DNA from: JBCFBK01 sp039679975
GTDB taxonomy: Bacteria > Bacteroidota > Bacteroidia > Bacteroidales > Prolixibacteraceae
Length of the DNA stretch: 64,000 nt
Direction: 5' to 3'
NCBI GenBank assembly: GCA_039679975.1
Contig: JBDKTZ010000135.1
Location: forward strand, 11,488-75,487
Shown: in pieces, positions 53,125 through 62,469 of the stretch
How positions within the stretch are numbered: the stretch's first letter is position 1
How the letters are laid out: each line of letters starts with the position of its first letter
Translations under genes and position numbers: made by a program
Notes under the pieces: model-generated
Databases searched by the model: none
Told to the model about the DNA's origin: nothing
Seen by the model: only the letters and a program-made list of their open reading frames with translations

Positions 53125-53829
53125 ATGGAACCGCAAAATGCAATCGAGGTATTTGGTAGCATTACCAAATACGAAACAGTGCTTAGCATCACCGACAAAG
53201 TATTACCAGGCTCATTGGTTTTTGAGGCCATCGCTCCTTTTCCTGGTTATTATCATGAAGCGCCCAATACCATCAAGCCGGTATATATGTACCTTGTTCT
53301 CCAACAGCAGTATCCGCTCATTGATATGATCCGGGCCACGAAAGAAGTGGAAAAAGGATTTGATGAAAGTTTTGATGCCGGCAAAGGATTTTTAAGAATG
53401 CATAACGAAACATACAATGTTTTGCGCGTTCGCCATCTGAAAAGGTACGATCTGATCGGAAAGTTGCAGCAAAATTATCAGGAACAAGGTATCTGTTTCC
53501 TGCAAAAGACCATGAGAGGTTTCGAAGAAACCGTTCAGATCAGGGTAGTGAAATTTTTCAATCTCCAGCCCATCGACAATGGAATTTACCTGGATACCAG
53601 AGAAGACTTTCATGCCTATCTGGAAATTCCCAGGTCCTATGAGTGGGAAGACTTTAACTGCCTGACCAATAAAGTAAAGTACAACTGGGAGGAAAGCAAT
53701 TTTGATGCGGCCATGGGCGCATTTCATTATCAGGGCCAGTTGCATGAGTTTGTGAGGATCTATTCCAACAAGCTCAGTTTGGTTTATCTGCAACAGTTAC
53801 GAAAACTTTATCTTCAGAAGATCAAATGA
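53125..53829 (+). CDS. Conserved protein of unknown function
   Basis: 234 aa, no signal peptide or membrane helix. Mixed alpha/beta, e.g. NAIEVFGSITKYETVLSITD, PGYYHEAPNTIKPVYMYLVL and a C-terminal helix YSNKLSLVYLQQLRKLYLQK. I recognise no family. A real gene: it fills the space between a divergent metallopeptidase start (37 bp away) and a strong bidirectional terminator, and its codon composition is like that of its neighbours. Confidence 0.75.
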   Translation: MEPQNAIEVFGSITKYETVLSITDKVLPGSLVFEAIAPFPGYYHEAPNTIKPVYMYLVLQQQYPLIDMIRATKEVEKGFDESFDAGKGFLRMHNETYNVLRVRHLKRYDLIGKLQQNYQEQGICFLQKTMRGFEETVQIRVVKFFNLQPIDNGIYLDTREDFHAYLEIPRSYEWEDFNCLTNKVKYNWEESNFDAAMGAFHYQGQLHEFVRIYSNKLSLVYLQQLRKLYLQKIK

Positions 53830-53831
53830 TG

Positions 53832-53870
53832 AAAAAGGATGACGGTTTTCTGTAAACGGTCATCCTTTTT
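53832..53870. terminator. Bidirectional terminator between the unknown gene and gltX
   Basis: 12-bp perfect stem AAAAAGGATGAC/GTCATCCTTTTT with a 15-nt loop; A and T runs are part of the stem, so it serves both convergent genes. Confidence 0.85.
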
Positions 53871-53873
53871 CAA

Positions 53874-55415
53874 TTACTGCAATTGCGGTAAGCCATTTAT
53901 CCGGGCAACAGCCCTCTCTATACGGCGTATCGTTTCTTCTTTTCCGATGAGTTCAAAAATGACAAACAGGTCGATACCCTGACTGCTGCCTACCAACGCC
54001 AGACGGATCGGGACCATGACCATGCCGAAATTCCACTCTCGGGCATTCATGAATACTGAAAAGGCTTCTTTCACCGATTCAGCATCCCATTGTTCCAAAT
54101 CTTTAAAGAATTCAGCAACGGCAAGTAATTTACCGGATGTATCTTCCTTCCACTTTTTAATGATTGTCTTTTCATCATAACATTCAGGAGCCTCAAAAAA
54201 ATAAAATCCGTGCTCCCAAAGCTCCGAAGGAAACGTACAGCGATCTTTGATCAATCCGACAATCCGGTTCAGCCTGACATCATCAGTAACTATATTTTTA
54301 GCGGCCAACTGTTTTTTAAACAGTTCGGCCAATTGCTGATCATCTTTCTGGTGTAAGTAATGCCGGTTGAACCATTTTGCTTTTTCAGGATCAAAACGGG
54401 CACCCGATTTCACGACCCGGTCAAGACTAAAGCTATCAATCAACTCTCCGATTGTAAATAATTCCTGTTCTGTCCCGGCATTCCATCCAAGTAAAGCCAG
54501 CATATTGATAAACGCTTCAGGGAAATACCCGTCTTCCCTGTATCCTCTTGAAATCTCACCGGAATCCGGATCCTTCCACTGCAATGGGAAAACGGGGAAA
54601 CCCATTTTATCGCCATCACGTTTACTTAGTTTCCCTTTCCCTGCTGGTTTCAGGATCAGTGGCAAATGGGCAAATTGCGGGCGGTTCCCGCTCCAGCCCA
54701 ATGCCTCATACAGCAGGATATGCAACGGCATGGACGATAACCATTCCTCCCCACGAATCACATGCGTGATTTGCATCAGGTGATCATCAACCACATTAGC
54801 CATGTGATAAGTCGGCATACCATCGGCCTTGAACAGGACTTTGTCATCGAGCTGAGCGGTATTGAATTTAACCTCACCCCTGATTAAATCATGCTCAATC
54901 ACATCGGTCTGTTCCGGCATTTTGAACCGGATCACCCAAGGTCGGCCATCTGCAATTTTCTTCTTCACTACTTCATCAGGTAAGGTCAGTGAATTCTGTA
55001 ATCTTGACCGGGTATGGGTATCATATGAAAAAACAGTTTGACTTTTTTCGGCCTCGCCCCGCAAGGCATCAAGTTCTTCAGGCGTATCGAAAGCATAATA
55101 AGCATTCCCGCTTTCTATTAACCGATCCACATAATCCTTGTAAATCGCTTTGCGTTCACTTTGGCGGTAGGGGCCGAAATCACCTCCAAAACCGACGCCC
55201 TCATCAGGGATCAGTCCGCACCACTTTAGCGACTCAATAATATAGTCTTCCGCACCTGGTACATACCTGGTCTGGTCGGTATCCTCTATTCTCAACAAAA
55301 ACTCACCCCCTTGCTTTCTGGCAAAAAGATAATTAAACAAGGCCGTCCTGACACCACCCATATGAAGAGGACCTGTCGGACTTGGGGCAAACCGTACCCT
55401 CACTTTTTGTTCCAT
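53874..55415 (-). CDS. gltX: Glutamyl-tRNA synthetase
   Basis: 513 aa from ATG 55415; a 9-codon upstream extension is rejected. Class I motifs: FAPSPTGPLHMGGVRTALFN (HIGH-type, here PLHMG) and KLSKRDG (KMSKS-type). LLRIEDTDQTRY and VIRGEEWLSSMP are typical GluRS stretches. Charges tRNA-Glu, one copy of which is at 9.2 kb. Ends at the bidirectional terminator. Confidence 0.96.
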   Translation of the reverse strand: MEQKVRVRFAPSPTGPLHMGGVRTALFNYLFARKQGGEFLLRIEDTDQTRYVPGAEDYIIESLKWCGLIPDEGVGFGGDFGPYRQSERKAIYKDYVDRLIESGNAYYAFDTPEELDALRGEAEKSQTVFSYDTHTRSRLQNSLTLPDEVVKKKIADGRPWVIRFKMPEQTDVIEHDLIRGEVKFNTAQLDDKVLFKADGMPTYHMANVVDDHLMQITHVIRGEEWLSSMPLHILLYEALGWSGNRPQFAHLPLILKPAGKGKLSKRDGDKMGFPVFPLQWKDPDSGEISRGYREDGYFPEAFINMLALLGWNAGTEQELFTIGELIDSFSLDRVVKSGARFDPEKAKWFNRHYLHQKDDQQLAELFKKQLAAKNIVTDDVRLNRIVGLIKDRCTFPSELWEHGFYFFEAPECYDEKTIIKKWKEDTSGKLLAVAEFFKDLEQWDAESVKEAFSVFMNAREWNFGMVMVPIRLALVGSSQGIDLFVIFELIGKEETIRRIERAVARINGLPQLQ

Positions 55416-55798
55416 TTTTGTTTTTTTGCAATTCGTTGCCAAAGATAGGGAATTTTAGAGCCTTCAAAAAAAGAATTGAAAAAAGGAGTTCTTCATTTGT
55501 ACTTTATATCTGACTAGCCATCAGAACATTAAATCACATAGTTTATTTTCCGTTGCTTTTTTAGAAAATTACCAGTAATGAAAAGCCACTTTCGTCAACA
55601 AATAAACCATATGAAACGAGCATGTTGCGCTGCAACGCCCGAGTTTATGATAATAGTTTTCGGCAATAGGGAGTTCCATACGGCAATTAAAAAACAAATT
55701 ATTAACGTATGAATTATTACTCATTTTTGTTGCTGAAATACAGATAAATGTATCTTTGCAACTTTTTAAGACACTAATTAAGAAACAAGAAATAAGGA
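55416..55798 (+). other. 383-bp intergenic region with promoter
   Basis: Lies between divergent gltX and the S46 peptidase gene. AT-rich; carries TTG (55730-55732) and TATCTTTG (55751-55758), a -33/-7 pair with 18-nt spacing that suits the peptidase gene. No ORF or RNA recognised in the rest. Confidence 0.6.
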
Positions 55799-57952
55799 AT
55801 GAAGAAGGTTTTTTTAGCAGTTTTTACCCTTGGCACATTACTGCATGGAACGGCCAGCGCGGATGAGGGTATGTGGCTGCCATCGCTGATCCAAAAGCTT
55901 AACATCAGCGATATGAAACAACTTGGTTGTGAATTAAGTGCCGATGATATCTACAATATTAACCGATCCAGTCTTAAAGATGCTGTTGTGGCTCTCGATC
56001 GTGGTTCATGCACTGGTGAACTGGTATCGTCCGAAGGGCTTTTGCTGACCAACCATCATTGCGGCTTCGGAGAGATACAGGCACACAGTTCAGTGGAGCA
56101 CGATTACCTCCGTGACGGGTTTTGGGCAAAATCATACAAAGAAGAACTACCCAATCCCGGAAAGACTGCATCTTTTTTGGTACGGATCGAAGATGTTACC
56201 GACCGAATCCTGGATAGTATAAAAGCCGATGCCGGCAAGGAAGAATGGGAAACCGGAATTCAGAAAATGGCTTTCGAAATTCAGAAAGAAGCCACAAAAG
56301 ATACTCATTACGATGCCCGCGTACAATCGTTGTTCAATGGTAACCGCTATTACCTGTTTGTGTACGAAACCTTTCGCGATGTCAGACTGGTAGGGACACC
56401 TCCTGAATCGATCGGTAAATTCGGAGGAGATACGGACAACTGGATGTGGCCCCGCCACACCGGCGACTTCAGCATCTTTCGTATTTATTGCGCTCCCGAT
56501 GGGAAGCCGGCCGACTACTCCGAAGAAAATGTTCCCTATCATCCCAAACATCATTTGCCAATCTCTTTAAATGGTTATGAAAAAGGGGATTTTGCCATGA
56601 TTCTTGGCTTCCCCGGCAGCACAAACCGATACAAGTCGGCCGCCGGCGTGAATTATACGATGACGGTCACTAATCCGGTGCGTGTTGCAGCACGCCAGGT
56701 TAAACTGGACATTATAAAAGAGTACATGAGCACCGGACAGAAGCCTTCTATTCAGTATGCATCCAAATATGCCCGCAGTTCCAATTACTATAAATACAGC
56801 ATCGGACAAAACAAGGGTCTGGCGGCACTTGACGTGATTGAAAAGAAAAAAGCAATCGAAGAAAAATTCATGAACTGGGTGAATCAGGATGAAGAACGTA
56901 AAACAAAATACGGGAAAGCCCTCGACATGATTGAAAGTGCATACAAGAATACCGAAGATGAAAAAGCGTATGAATACCTGATTGAAACGATGCTTCGGGG
57001 ACCCGAGATTTTTTACTTCAGCTATGATGCAAAAGGCTTGTATGAGGCGTTGAAAAGCGGAGATAATCAGGAAAGGATCAATGCCAATAAAGAACGGTTG
57101 AAAGCTGAATTGGATGAGTACTTTAAAGATTACGACGCTGCCACCGATCAAAAAATTACAGCAGCACTGATGCGTTTGTACGACAAGAATGTTGACCCCG
57201 CCTTCCATCCCGCTTTCTTTAAAGAAATAAAGTCGAAATACAAAAGTAATTTTGATGCGTACGTGGAAAAAATGTTCGACAAGACCATCTTTGCAGATCA
57301 GCAAAAGATGGAAGCTTTCCTTCAAGATCCAAAATTTAAGGTACTGGATAAAGATCCGGCTTTCCAAACAGCTGCCAGTATCTTTAACGAGATGACGGCC
57401 ATTGGGGAGATGGTGAATAAGAATACGGATGACCTGCAGGAAGGTAACCGACTGTTTGTTGCCGGTCTCATGGAAATGGATAAAGACCGCAAGTTCTATC
57501 CGGATGCCAATTCTTCGTTGCGCATGACCTACGGAACAGTGGGTGACTATATTCCTCGCGATGCCGTAGCCTACAACTACTATACGACATTAAAAGGTTA
57601 CATTGAAAAGGAAATCCCGGGTGACACCGAATTCGATGTTCCCCAAAGGCTGAAAGAACTTTATTATGCCGGCGACTATGGCGATTATGCTGATAAAGAC
57701 GGCACTTTGCATGCCTGTTTTATCACCAACAACGACATCACAGGCGGAAACTCCGGAAGCCCTGTGATTAACGGAAAGGGACAGCTGACCGGTATTGCGT
57801 TCGACGGGAACTGGGAAGCCATGAGCGGAGATATTGCCTTTGAACCGGAAGTGCAAAAATGTATTTCGGTGGATATCCGTTTTGTTTTATGGATCATTGA
57901 CAAATTTGCCGGTGCGCAGAACCTGATCGATGAGATGACAATCGTTAAATAA
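55799..57952 (+). CDS. S46-family dipeptidyl-peptidase, DPP7-like
   Basis: 717 aa. Signal peptide (MKKVFLAVFTLGTLLHGTASA). Chymotrypsin-like catalytic residues: H86/H87 in LLTNHHCGFGE, D223 in WPRHTGDFSIFR, S652 in GGNSGSPV. S46 peptidases remove dipeptides from the N-terminus in the periplasm and feed peptide catabolism. The position equivalent to the S1-specificity residue is G670 (AFDGNWE), as in DPP7 (hydrophobic preference), whereas DPP11 has Arg there (acidic preference). Specificity is therefore inferred as DPP7-type. Confidence 0.93.
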   Translation: MKKVFLAVFTLGTLLHGTASADEGMWLPSLIQKLNISDMKQLGCELSADDIYNINRSSLKDAVVALDRGSCTGELVSSEGLLLTNHHCGFGEIQAHSSVEHDYLRDGFWAKSYKEELPNPGKTASFLVRIEDVTDRILDSIKADAGKEEWETGIQKMAFEIQKEATKDTHYDARVQSLFNGNRYYLFVYETFRDVRLVGTPPESIGKFGGDTDNWMWPRHTGDFSIFRIYCAPDGKPADYSEENVPYHPKHHLPISLNGYEKGDFAMILGFPGSTNRYKSAAGVNYTMTVTNPVRVAARQVKLDIIKEYMSTGQKPSIQYASKYARSSNYYKYSIGQNKGLAALDVIEKKKAIEEKFMNWVNQDEERKTKYGKALDMIESAYKNTEDEKAYEYLIETMLRGPEIFYFSYDAKGLYEALKSGDNQERINANKERLKAELDEYFKDYDAATDQKITAALMRLYDKNVDPAFHPAFFKEIKSKYKSNFDAYVEKMFDKTIFADQQKMEAFLQDPKFKVLDKDPAFQTAASIFNEMTAIGEMVNKNTDDLQEGNRLFVAGLMEMDKDRKFYPDANSSLRMTYGTVGDYIPRDAVAYNYYTTLKGYIEKEIPGDTEFDVPQRLKELYYAGDYGDYADKDGTLHACFITNNDITGGNSGSPVINGKGQLTGIAFDGNWEAMSGDIAFEPEVQKCISVDIRFVLWIIDKFAGAQNLIDEMTIVK

Positions 57953-57972
57953 AAGATTTCACTCCATTCAGG

Positions 57973-58009
57973 AAAAACAGGAATCCTTCGGTAGAGTTCC
58001 TGTTTTTTT
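57973..58009 (+). terminator. Intrinsic terminator after the S46 peptidase gene
   Basis: 11-bp stem AAAAACAGGAA/TTCCTGTTTTT, loop of 13 nt, followed by T-run. Confidence 0.85.
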
Positions 58010-58028
58010 ATGTCTGGCGGGAAATAAC

Positions 58029-58036
58029 TAATTTTG
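58029..58036 (+). promoter_or_regulatory. -7 promoter element of the serine hydrolase gene
   Basis: TAATTTTG (TAnnTTTG) 21 nt before the ATG at 58058. Confidence 0.55.
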
Positions 58037-58057
58037 GCTTACTCTTAAATCTGCACG

Positions 58058-59401
58058 ATGAAAAAAAAGTGGTTCATTCCCGGTATTTTTCTGATCATCC
58101 TGCTGGGAGGCAGCATCTATCTAAACCAGTTGCTGCCTGTGATTACAGGTTATGCCGCTAAAAACCTGGCCTCAGGCGTATTTGTGGCAGGCCGGACGCA
58201 GGAATCAATTGAAAATGAAGACCTCCGTTTCTCCGCTATTCACTATACCCGGAATACGATTGATTTTGAAAGGAAAGAGGTTACCAGCCGCTTTTTATGG
58301 GGAAAATCGAAAGCTGTTTACCTGAATGGATATGGCTGTACGCTTGTCAAAGACTATCCGGACGAAGAAATAAAAGGCAGAAACTATCCTGTTCTTTCGG
58401 CACGGCCCGAAAATCCGGATACCATCGCATGGCCGATGGGAAACCTGACATCAGATACCATTCCGCCCGGTCTTAATAGGGTAAAGCTGGATCAGGTCGT
58501 TAACAAGGCCATGGCCGATTCTCTGCCCTACAAGGGTACATTTGCCCTCATGGTTGTGTTTAAAGGATATCCTGTGGCAGAAGTTTATCGCAGTGATTTT
58601 GACCCGGAGACCCGGTTTTTAAGCTGGTCCATGGCAAAAAGCATCACTTCCGCGCTGATCGGCTTTCGCGTCAAAGAAGGGAAGCTGGATGTTCACCGGC
58701 CTGTTGACCTTCCGGAATGGAAGAAAGACAGCCGCCGCGAAATTACCCTGGATCACTTACTGCATATGACCAGCGGCCTTGACTGGAACGAAGACTACGG
58801 CAACCTTTCGGATGTGACCGTGATGTTACATAAGGAAGGAAATATGGGGAAGTTCACAGCTCAAAAGCCATTGGAATACCGACCTGGCACAAACTGGAAA
58901 TATTCTTCAGGAACAACAAATCTGGTCAGCCTCATTCTGCGTCATTCATTTGAATTGGATGACGACTATCACCGCTATCCAAGAGAGGCACTTTTTAATC
59001 AAACAGGCATGACCAGCGCGATATTTGAAATGGACGCTTCCGGAACATTTGTCGGATCATCATACGTGTACGCCACCATGCGAGATTACGCGCGGTTTGC
59101 ACTTCTTTACCTGAATGAGGGTGAATGGATGGGAAAACAGTTACTGCCGGCAAGCTGGATTCACTACACCTTGTCTCCCGCTGCCGGGTCGGGCGGGAAG
59201 TACGGCGCCTCTTTCTGGCTGAACCGCTCGGGCGATCAGCCTGATGCACCAAAAGACATGTACATGTGCAAAGGGCACGACGGACAGTTCATCTTCATTA
59301 TACCCTCCAGACAATTGATCGTGATCAGAACGGGTTATTCCCAACACGGTGAGTTTGACACAAACCTGATGCTGAAAGAAATACTGAAATGCATTGACTA
59401 G
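58058..59401 (+). CDS. Beta-lactamase-related serine hydrolase (class C fold)
   Basis: 447 aa. A single N-terminal membrane helix or signal anchor (WFIPGIFLIILLGGSIYL), then a class C/NylB-type domain: S191-M-A-K194 (SxxK) in LSWSMAKSITSALIG, YSSGTTNLVSLILR as the Tyr-box and KGHDGQFIFI near the end for the K/H-x-G box. Such proteins act as esterases, amidases or peptidases rather than antibiotic resistance enzymes. No neighbouring gene suggests a substrate. Confidence 0.88.
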   Translation: MKKKWFIPGIFLIILLGGSIYLNQLLPVITGYAAKNLASGVFVAGRTQESIENEDLRFSAIHYTRNTIDFERKEVTSRFLWGKSKAVYLNGYGCTLVKDYPDEEIKGRNYPVLSARPENPDTIAWPMGNLTSDTIPPGLNRVKLDQVVNKAMADSLPYKGTFALMVVFKGYPVAEVYRSDFDPETRFLSWSMAKSITSALIGFRVKEGKLDVHRPVDLPEWKKDSRREITLDHLLHMTSGLDWNEDYGNLSDVTVMLHKEGNMGKFTAQKPLEYRPGTNWKYSSGTTNLVSLILRHSFELDDDYHRYPREALFNQTGMTSAIFEMDASGTFVGSSYVYATMRDYARFALLYLNEGEWMGKQLLPASWIHYTLSPAAGSGGKYGASFWLNRSGDQPDAPKDMYMCKGHDGQFIFIIPSRQLIVIRTGYSQHGEFDTNLMLKEILKCID

Positions 59402-59409
59402 ACACAAGT

Positions 59410-59560
59410 ATCAAGAAAGTCGTAAGTAATGAGTCGTAAGTCGTAAGACAGGAGAGCGCTATGCCCCATGCGCTGTGCTCCATGCACTATGCCCCATGCC
59501 CCGTGCCGTTTTACCCTGCAACCCTGTCACCTTGAAACCTTGCAACCCTCCCTTCATGCA
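59410..59560. repeat. Word-like low-complexity intergenic tract
   Basis: The tract is built of degenerate repeated words: GTCGTAAGT copies, then GCTATGCCCCATGC/GTGCTCCATGC copies, then CTGCAACCCT/CCTTGAAACC copies. It is noncoding and lies between convergent genes. Related words occur at 31.15-31.21 and 45.13-45.2 kb. Confidence 0.6.
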
Positions 59561-60642
59561 TATTGCGTGCCTTTCAGCTGCCGGACATCGTTCACAAATT
59601 GGCGGATCTGCTGTTCATCTTCTTTTCGGCAAACCAGAAGCGTATTCTCAGACTCAACAACAATATATCCATCCAGGCCCTGAAGAACAACAATTTTATC
59701 GTCGGGAACATTCACCAGACAGTTTTGCGAATTATACAGTAACACGCTTTCACCCTTTACGTAATTCGCATGTTCATCTTTTCCCAGCGATTCATACAAA
59801 GCCCCCCAGGTTTCCAGATCGCTCCATCCAAAGTCTGAGCACAGCACATACACGTTCTCAGCTTTTTCCATGATACCATAATCGATCGATATGTTCTGGC
59901 ACTCCGAATAGGTCTTATTAATAAAATATACCTCGTCGTCGGTCCCGTAAAGCTTCTCTCCTCGTTTAAACAAACTGGCCATATCGGGTAACCATGTGTC
60001 AAAAGCCTGCAAAATACCTTTAAGCTGCCAGATGAAAATTCCCGCATTCCAGAAAAACTCACCGCTTTCAATAAAGACATTCGCCATTTCAAGGCCAGGC
60101 TTCTCGGTAAACGTCTTCACCTTAAATAAATTATTCATTTGCCTGAATGGTACTCTTCCGTCAATCTGGATATAGCCATAGGCGGTTTCAGGACGGTGCG
60201 GTGTGATCCCCAGTGTAACCAAAGCATCATTCTCTGTAATGAATTCAAGACCGGCCTCTACCTGAATTAAAAATTCCTTTTCCTGTAAAATCAAGTGGTC
60301 TGACGGAGCAACAATAATATGGGCACCCGGATTGACAAGATTAATCCGGTTACAGGCATAGGCTATACAGGGCGCAGTATTCCGGCGCAAAGGTTCGAGC
60401 AACACCTGCTCCTCCCCGAGTTCAGGAAGCTGGCTCAGTACCAGTTCTTTATAACTGACATTCGTCACAACAAGGAAATTTTCGACGGGACAGACCTTTC
60501 GGAAACGGTCAAAGGTCATCTGGATTAACGTGCGACCTGTACCCGTGATATCCAGAAATTGCTTTGGCATGGAACTTTTACTCAGTGGCCAAAAACGACT
60601 CCCTATACCTCCGGCCATAATCACACAATAATTGTTCTTCAT
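59554..60642 (-). CDS. manC: Mannose-1-phosphate guanylyltransferase
   Basis: 362 aa, the short form without phosphomannose isomerase domain. Starts MKNNYCVIMAGGIGSRFWPL (GDP-sugar pyrophosphorylase signature GGxGxRxWP) with MPKQFLDI, FVESGEFFWNAGIFIW and IDYGIMEKAENVYVL. Makes GDP-mannose for surface polysaccharides and glycans. Transcribed alone. Confidence 0.95.
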   Translation of the reverse strand: MKNNYCVIMAGGIGSRFWPLSKSSMPKQFLDITGTGRTLIQMTFDRFRKVCPVENFLVVTNVSYKELVLSQLPELGEEQVLLEPLRRNTAPCIAYACNRINLVNPGAHIIVAPSDHLILQEKEFLIQVEAGLEFITENDALVTLGITPHRPETAYGYIQIDGRVPFRQMNNLFKVKTFTEKPGLEMANVFIESGEFFWNAGIFIWQLKGILQAFDTWLPDMASLFKRGEKLYGTDDEVYFINKTYSECQNISIDYGIMEKAENVYVLCSDFGWSDLETWGALYESLGKDEHANYVKGESVLLYNSQNCLVNVPDDKIVVLQGLDGYIVVESENTLLVCRKEDEQQIRQFVNDVRQLKGTQYA

Positions 60643-60781
60643 AATCTCCGTTTTTTGAACGACAAACCAAATATACTTAATTTAAAAACGAATTTGATTC
60701 AGTTTTTATTGGTTACACAACATGCCGGGAAAGGAGAACGGAAACCGGAGACTCACGGCTAAAAGCTAACAGTTAAAAGCT

Positions 60782-60789
60782 TATTTTTG
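60782..60789 (+). promoter_or_regulatory. -7 promoter element of the mlaEF operon
   Basis: TATTTTTG (TAnnTTTG) 25 nt before the ATG at 60815. Just upstream is a word-like tract (GGCTAAAAGCTAACAGTTAAAAGC). Confidence 0.55.
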
Positions 60790-60814
60790 TACCTTTATCG
60801 AAAAAGTAAGACAG

Positions 60815-61552
60815 ATGAATTTCTTCTATCATATAGGCCGGTACTTTTCCCTCCTGTTCCGGGTTTTTTCACGACCCGAGAAATGGAAGATCTATGTACG
60901 CCGGCTTTTTCAGGAGATTGAAAGCCTGGGGATCAATTCGGTAGGCATTGTGGTGATCATTTCTATTTTCATGGGCGGGATCATCACTCTCCAGGTGGCT
61001 TATAACCTGCAAAACCCGTTTCTCCCGACTTATCTGATCGGTCTGGGTAACCGCGATACGCTGATCCTCGAGTTCTCGTCAACGATCATGGGGCTGATCA
61101 TGGCCGGAAAGATCGGATCTAATATCGCTTCAGAGCTGGGAAGTATGCGGGTGACCGAACAAATTGACTCGCTGGAAATCATGGGTGTCAATTCAGCCAG
61201 TTTTCTGATTCTGCCCAAGATTGTTGCGGTCGTACTAATGTTCCCTTTTTTGTACGTCCTCAGTGTTTTCTTCGGGATGGCTGGCGGACTGATTGTCGGA
61301 CCGGCGGTGGGTGCCGTGACCGCCACCAATTATATCGACGGCATTCAGCATACCTTTGTACCCTATTATGTTTATTTTTCTTTGATCAAAACCCTGTTCT
61401 TCGGGTTTTTGGTGGCATCGATCCCGGCCTATTTTGGGTACCATGTTGAAGGCGGCGCTTACGAAGTGGGAGAAGCCAGTACGCGGGCTGTAGTCAACAC
61501 CAATATCATGATCCTGGTATTCGACTTAATATTAACGCAATTACTTTTCTAA
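60815..61552 (+). CDS. mlaE: MlaE-family ABC transporter permease
   Basis: 245 aa with five or six membrane helices. IISIFMGGIITLQVAYNLQ, the coupling helix ELGSMRVTEQIDSLEIMGVN and LILPKIVAVVLMFPFLYV are MlaE/DUF140 motifs. Permease of a retrograde or anterograde phospholipid transport system in the inner membrane. Its stop overlaps the ATPase ATG (TAATG). The MCE protein (mlaD) usually next to it is not in this window. Confidence 0.93.
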   Translation: MNFFYHIGRYFSLLFRVFSRPEKWKIYVRRLFQEIESLGINSVGIVVIISIFMGGIITLQVAYNLQNPFLPTYLIGLGNRDTLILEFSSTIMGLIMAGKIGSNIASELGSMRVTEQIDSLEIMGVNSASFLILPKIVAVVLMFPFLYVLSVFFGMAGGLIVGPAVGAVTATNYIDGIQHTFVPYYVYFSLIKTLFFGFLVASIPAYFGYHVEGGAYEVGEASTRAVVNTNIMILVFDLILTQLLF

Positions 61553-62325
61553 TGATCCGGGTTGAACAGCTATATAAATCATTCGACGGGAAAAACGTAC
61601 TAAACGATATTTCCGCACAGTTTCTGAAAGGTCAGACCAATCTGATCATCGGAAGGAGCGGTTCAGGAAAAACAGTTCTGCTCAAGTCGATCGTCGGATT
61701 GTTCGAAATTGACGGCGGCAGCATCTACTACGACAACAGGAACTTCACGATCATGAAACCGCAGGAACGTAAATTGCTGCGACAGGAAATGGGTATGGTT
61801 TTTCAGGGAGGCGCGCTTTTTGATTCGCTCACGGTCGAGCAAAATGTCCGTTTCCCGCTCGATTTGTTTACCACCCAGTCGGCAATGGAAAAACAAAAGA
61901 GGGTTGATTACTGCCTCGACCGGGTCAATATTGCCAAAGAAGCCCATAAACTGTCGCCCTCTGAAATATCGGGGGGAATGAAAAAAAGGGTAGCCATTGC
62001 GCGCGCCATCGCCCTGAACCCGCCTTACCTCTTTTGCGACGAACCAAACTCGGGGCTGGATCCTGAAACCTCTAAAGTAATCGACGAACTGATTAAAAGC
62101 ATTACTGCCGACCTGAATATGACCACCATCGTCAACACGCACGACATGAACTCGGTGATGGAAATCGGCGACAAGATCATCTTTATTTACGAGGGAAAGG
62201 TAGAATGGGAAGGAACCAAAACAGACATCCTGTACACGGACAACCAAAAGCTCCAGGATTTCGTGTTTGCCAACCGGCAATACAAAGCCATCCGTGATGA
62301 ACGCAAAAATACGAATACAGATTAA
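61552..62325 (+). CDS. mlaF: MlaF-family ABC transporter ATPase
   Basis: 257 aa. Walker A GRSGSGKTVL (about 33-41), Q-loop VFQGGALFDSLTV (the MlaF/Ttg2A form FQxGALF), signature ISGGMKKRVAIARAI, Walker B PYLFCDEPNSGLDPET and H-loop NTHDMN. Cytoplasmic ATPase of the lipid transporter formed with MlaE. Overlaps mlaE by 1 bp. Ends 213 bp before the convergent esterase gene. Confidence 0.94.
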   Translation: MIRVEQLYKSFDGKNVLNDISAQFLKGQTNLIIGRSGSGKTVLLKSIVGLFEIDGGSIYYDNRNFTIMKPQERKLLRQEMGMVFQGGALFDSLTVEQNVRFPLDLFTTQSAMEKQKRVDYCLDRVNIAKEAHKLSPSEISGGMKKRVAIARAIALNPPYLFCDEPNSGLDPETSKVIDELIKSITADLNMTTIVNTHDMNSVMEIGDKIIFIYEGKVEWEGTKTDILYTDNQKLQDFVFANRQYKAIRDERKNTNTD

Positions 62326-62469
62326 GCACGAGGGCGTCCATTCGTATCTTCCTTCTGCAGCCAAATCAGGTATCACGACAATCAGATCAGAAAGCTTATT
62401 AACAACCGGATCAGTCGGTTCAGCCATATTAAAACCGCTATCGCAACGATCGGCTATTCGCTTATTGCT

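Noticed and set aside
56567..57367. 266-codon minus-strand frame inside the S46 peptidase gene
   Set aside because: It is antisense to a clearly conserved gene; no start context, domain or promoter.
58058..59401. Antibiotic beta-lactamase
   Set aside because: The SxxK and Tyr-box fit the NylB/CubicO-like class C fold with a long N-terminal region and membrane anchor; no ampR-like regulator, so resistance is not supported.
59468..59873. Short frames over the word-like tract and manC 3' end
   Set aside because: They translate low-complexity repeats (His/Pro/Cys-rich) and antisense of manC.
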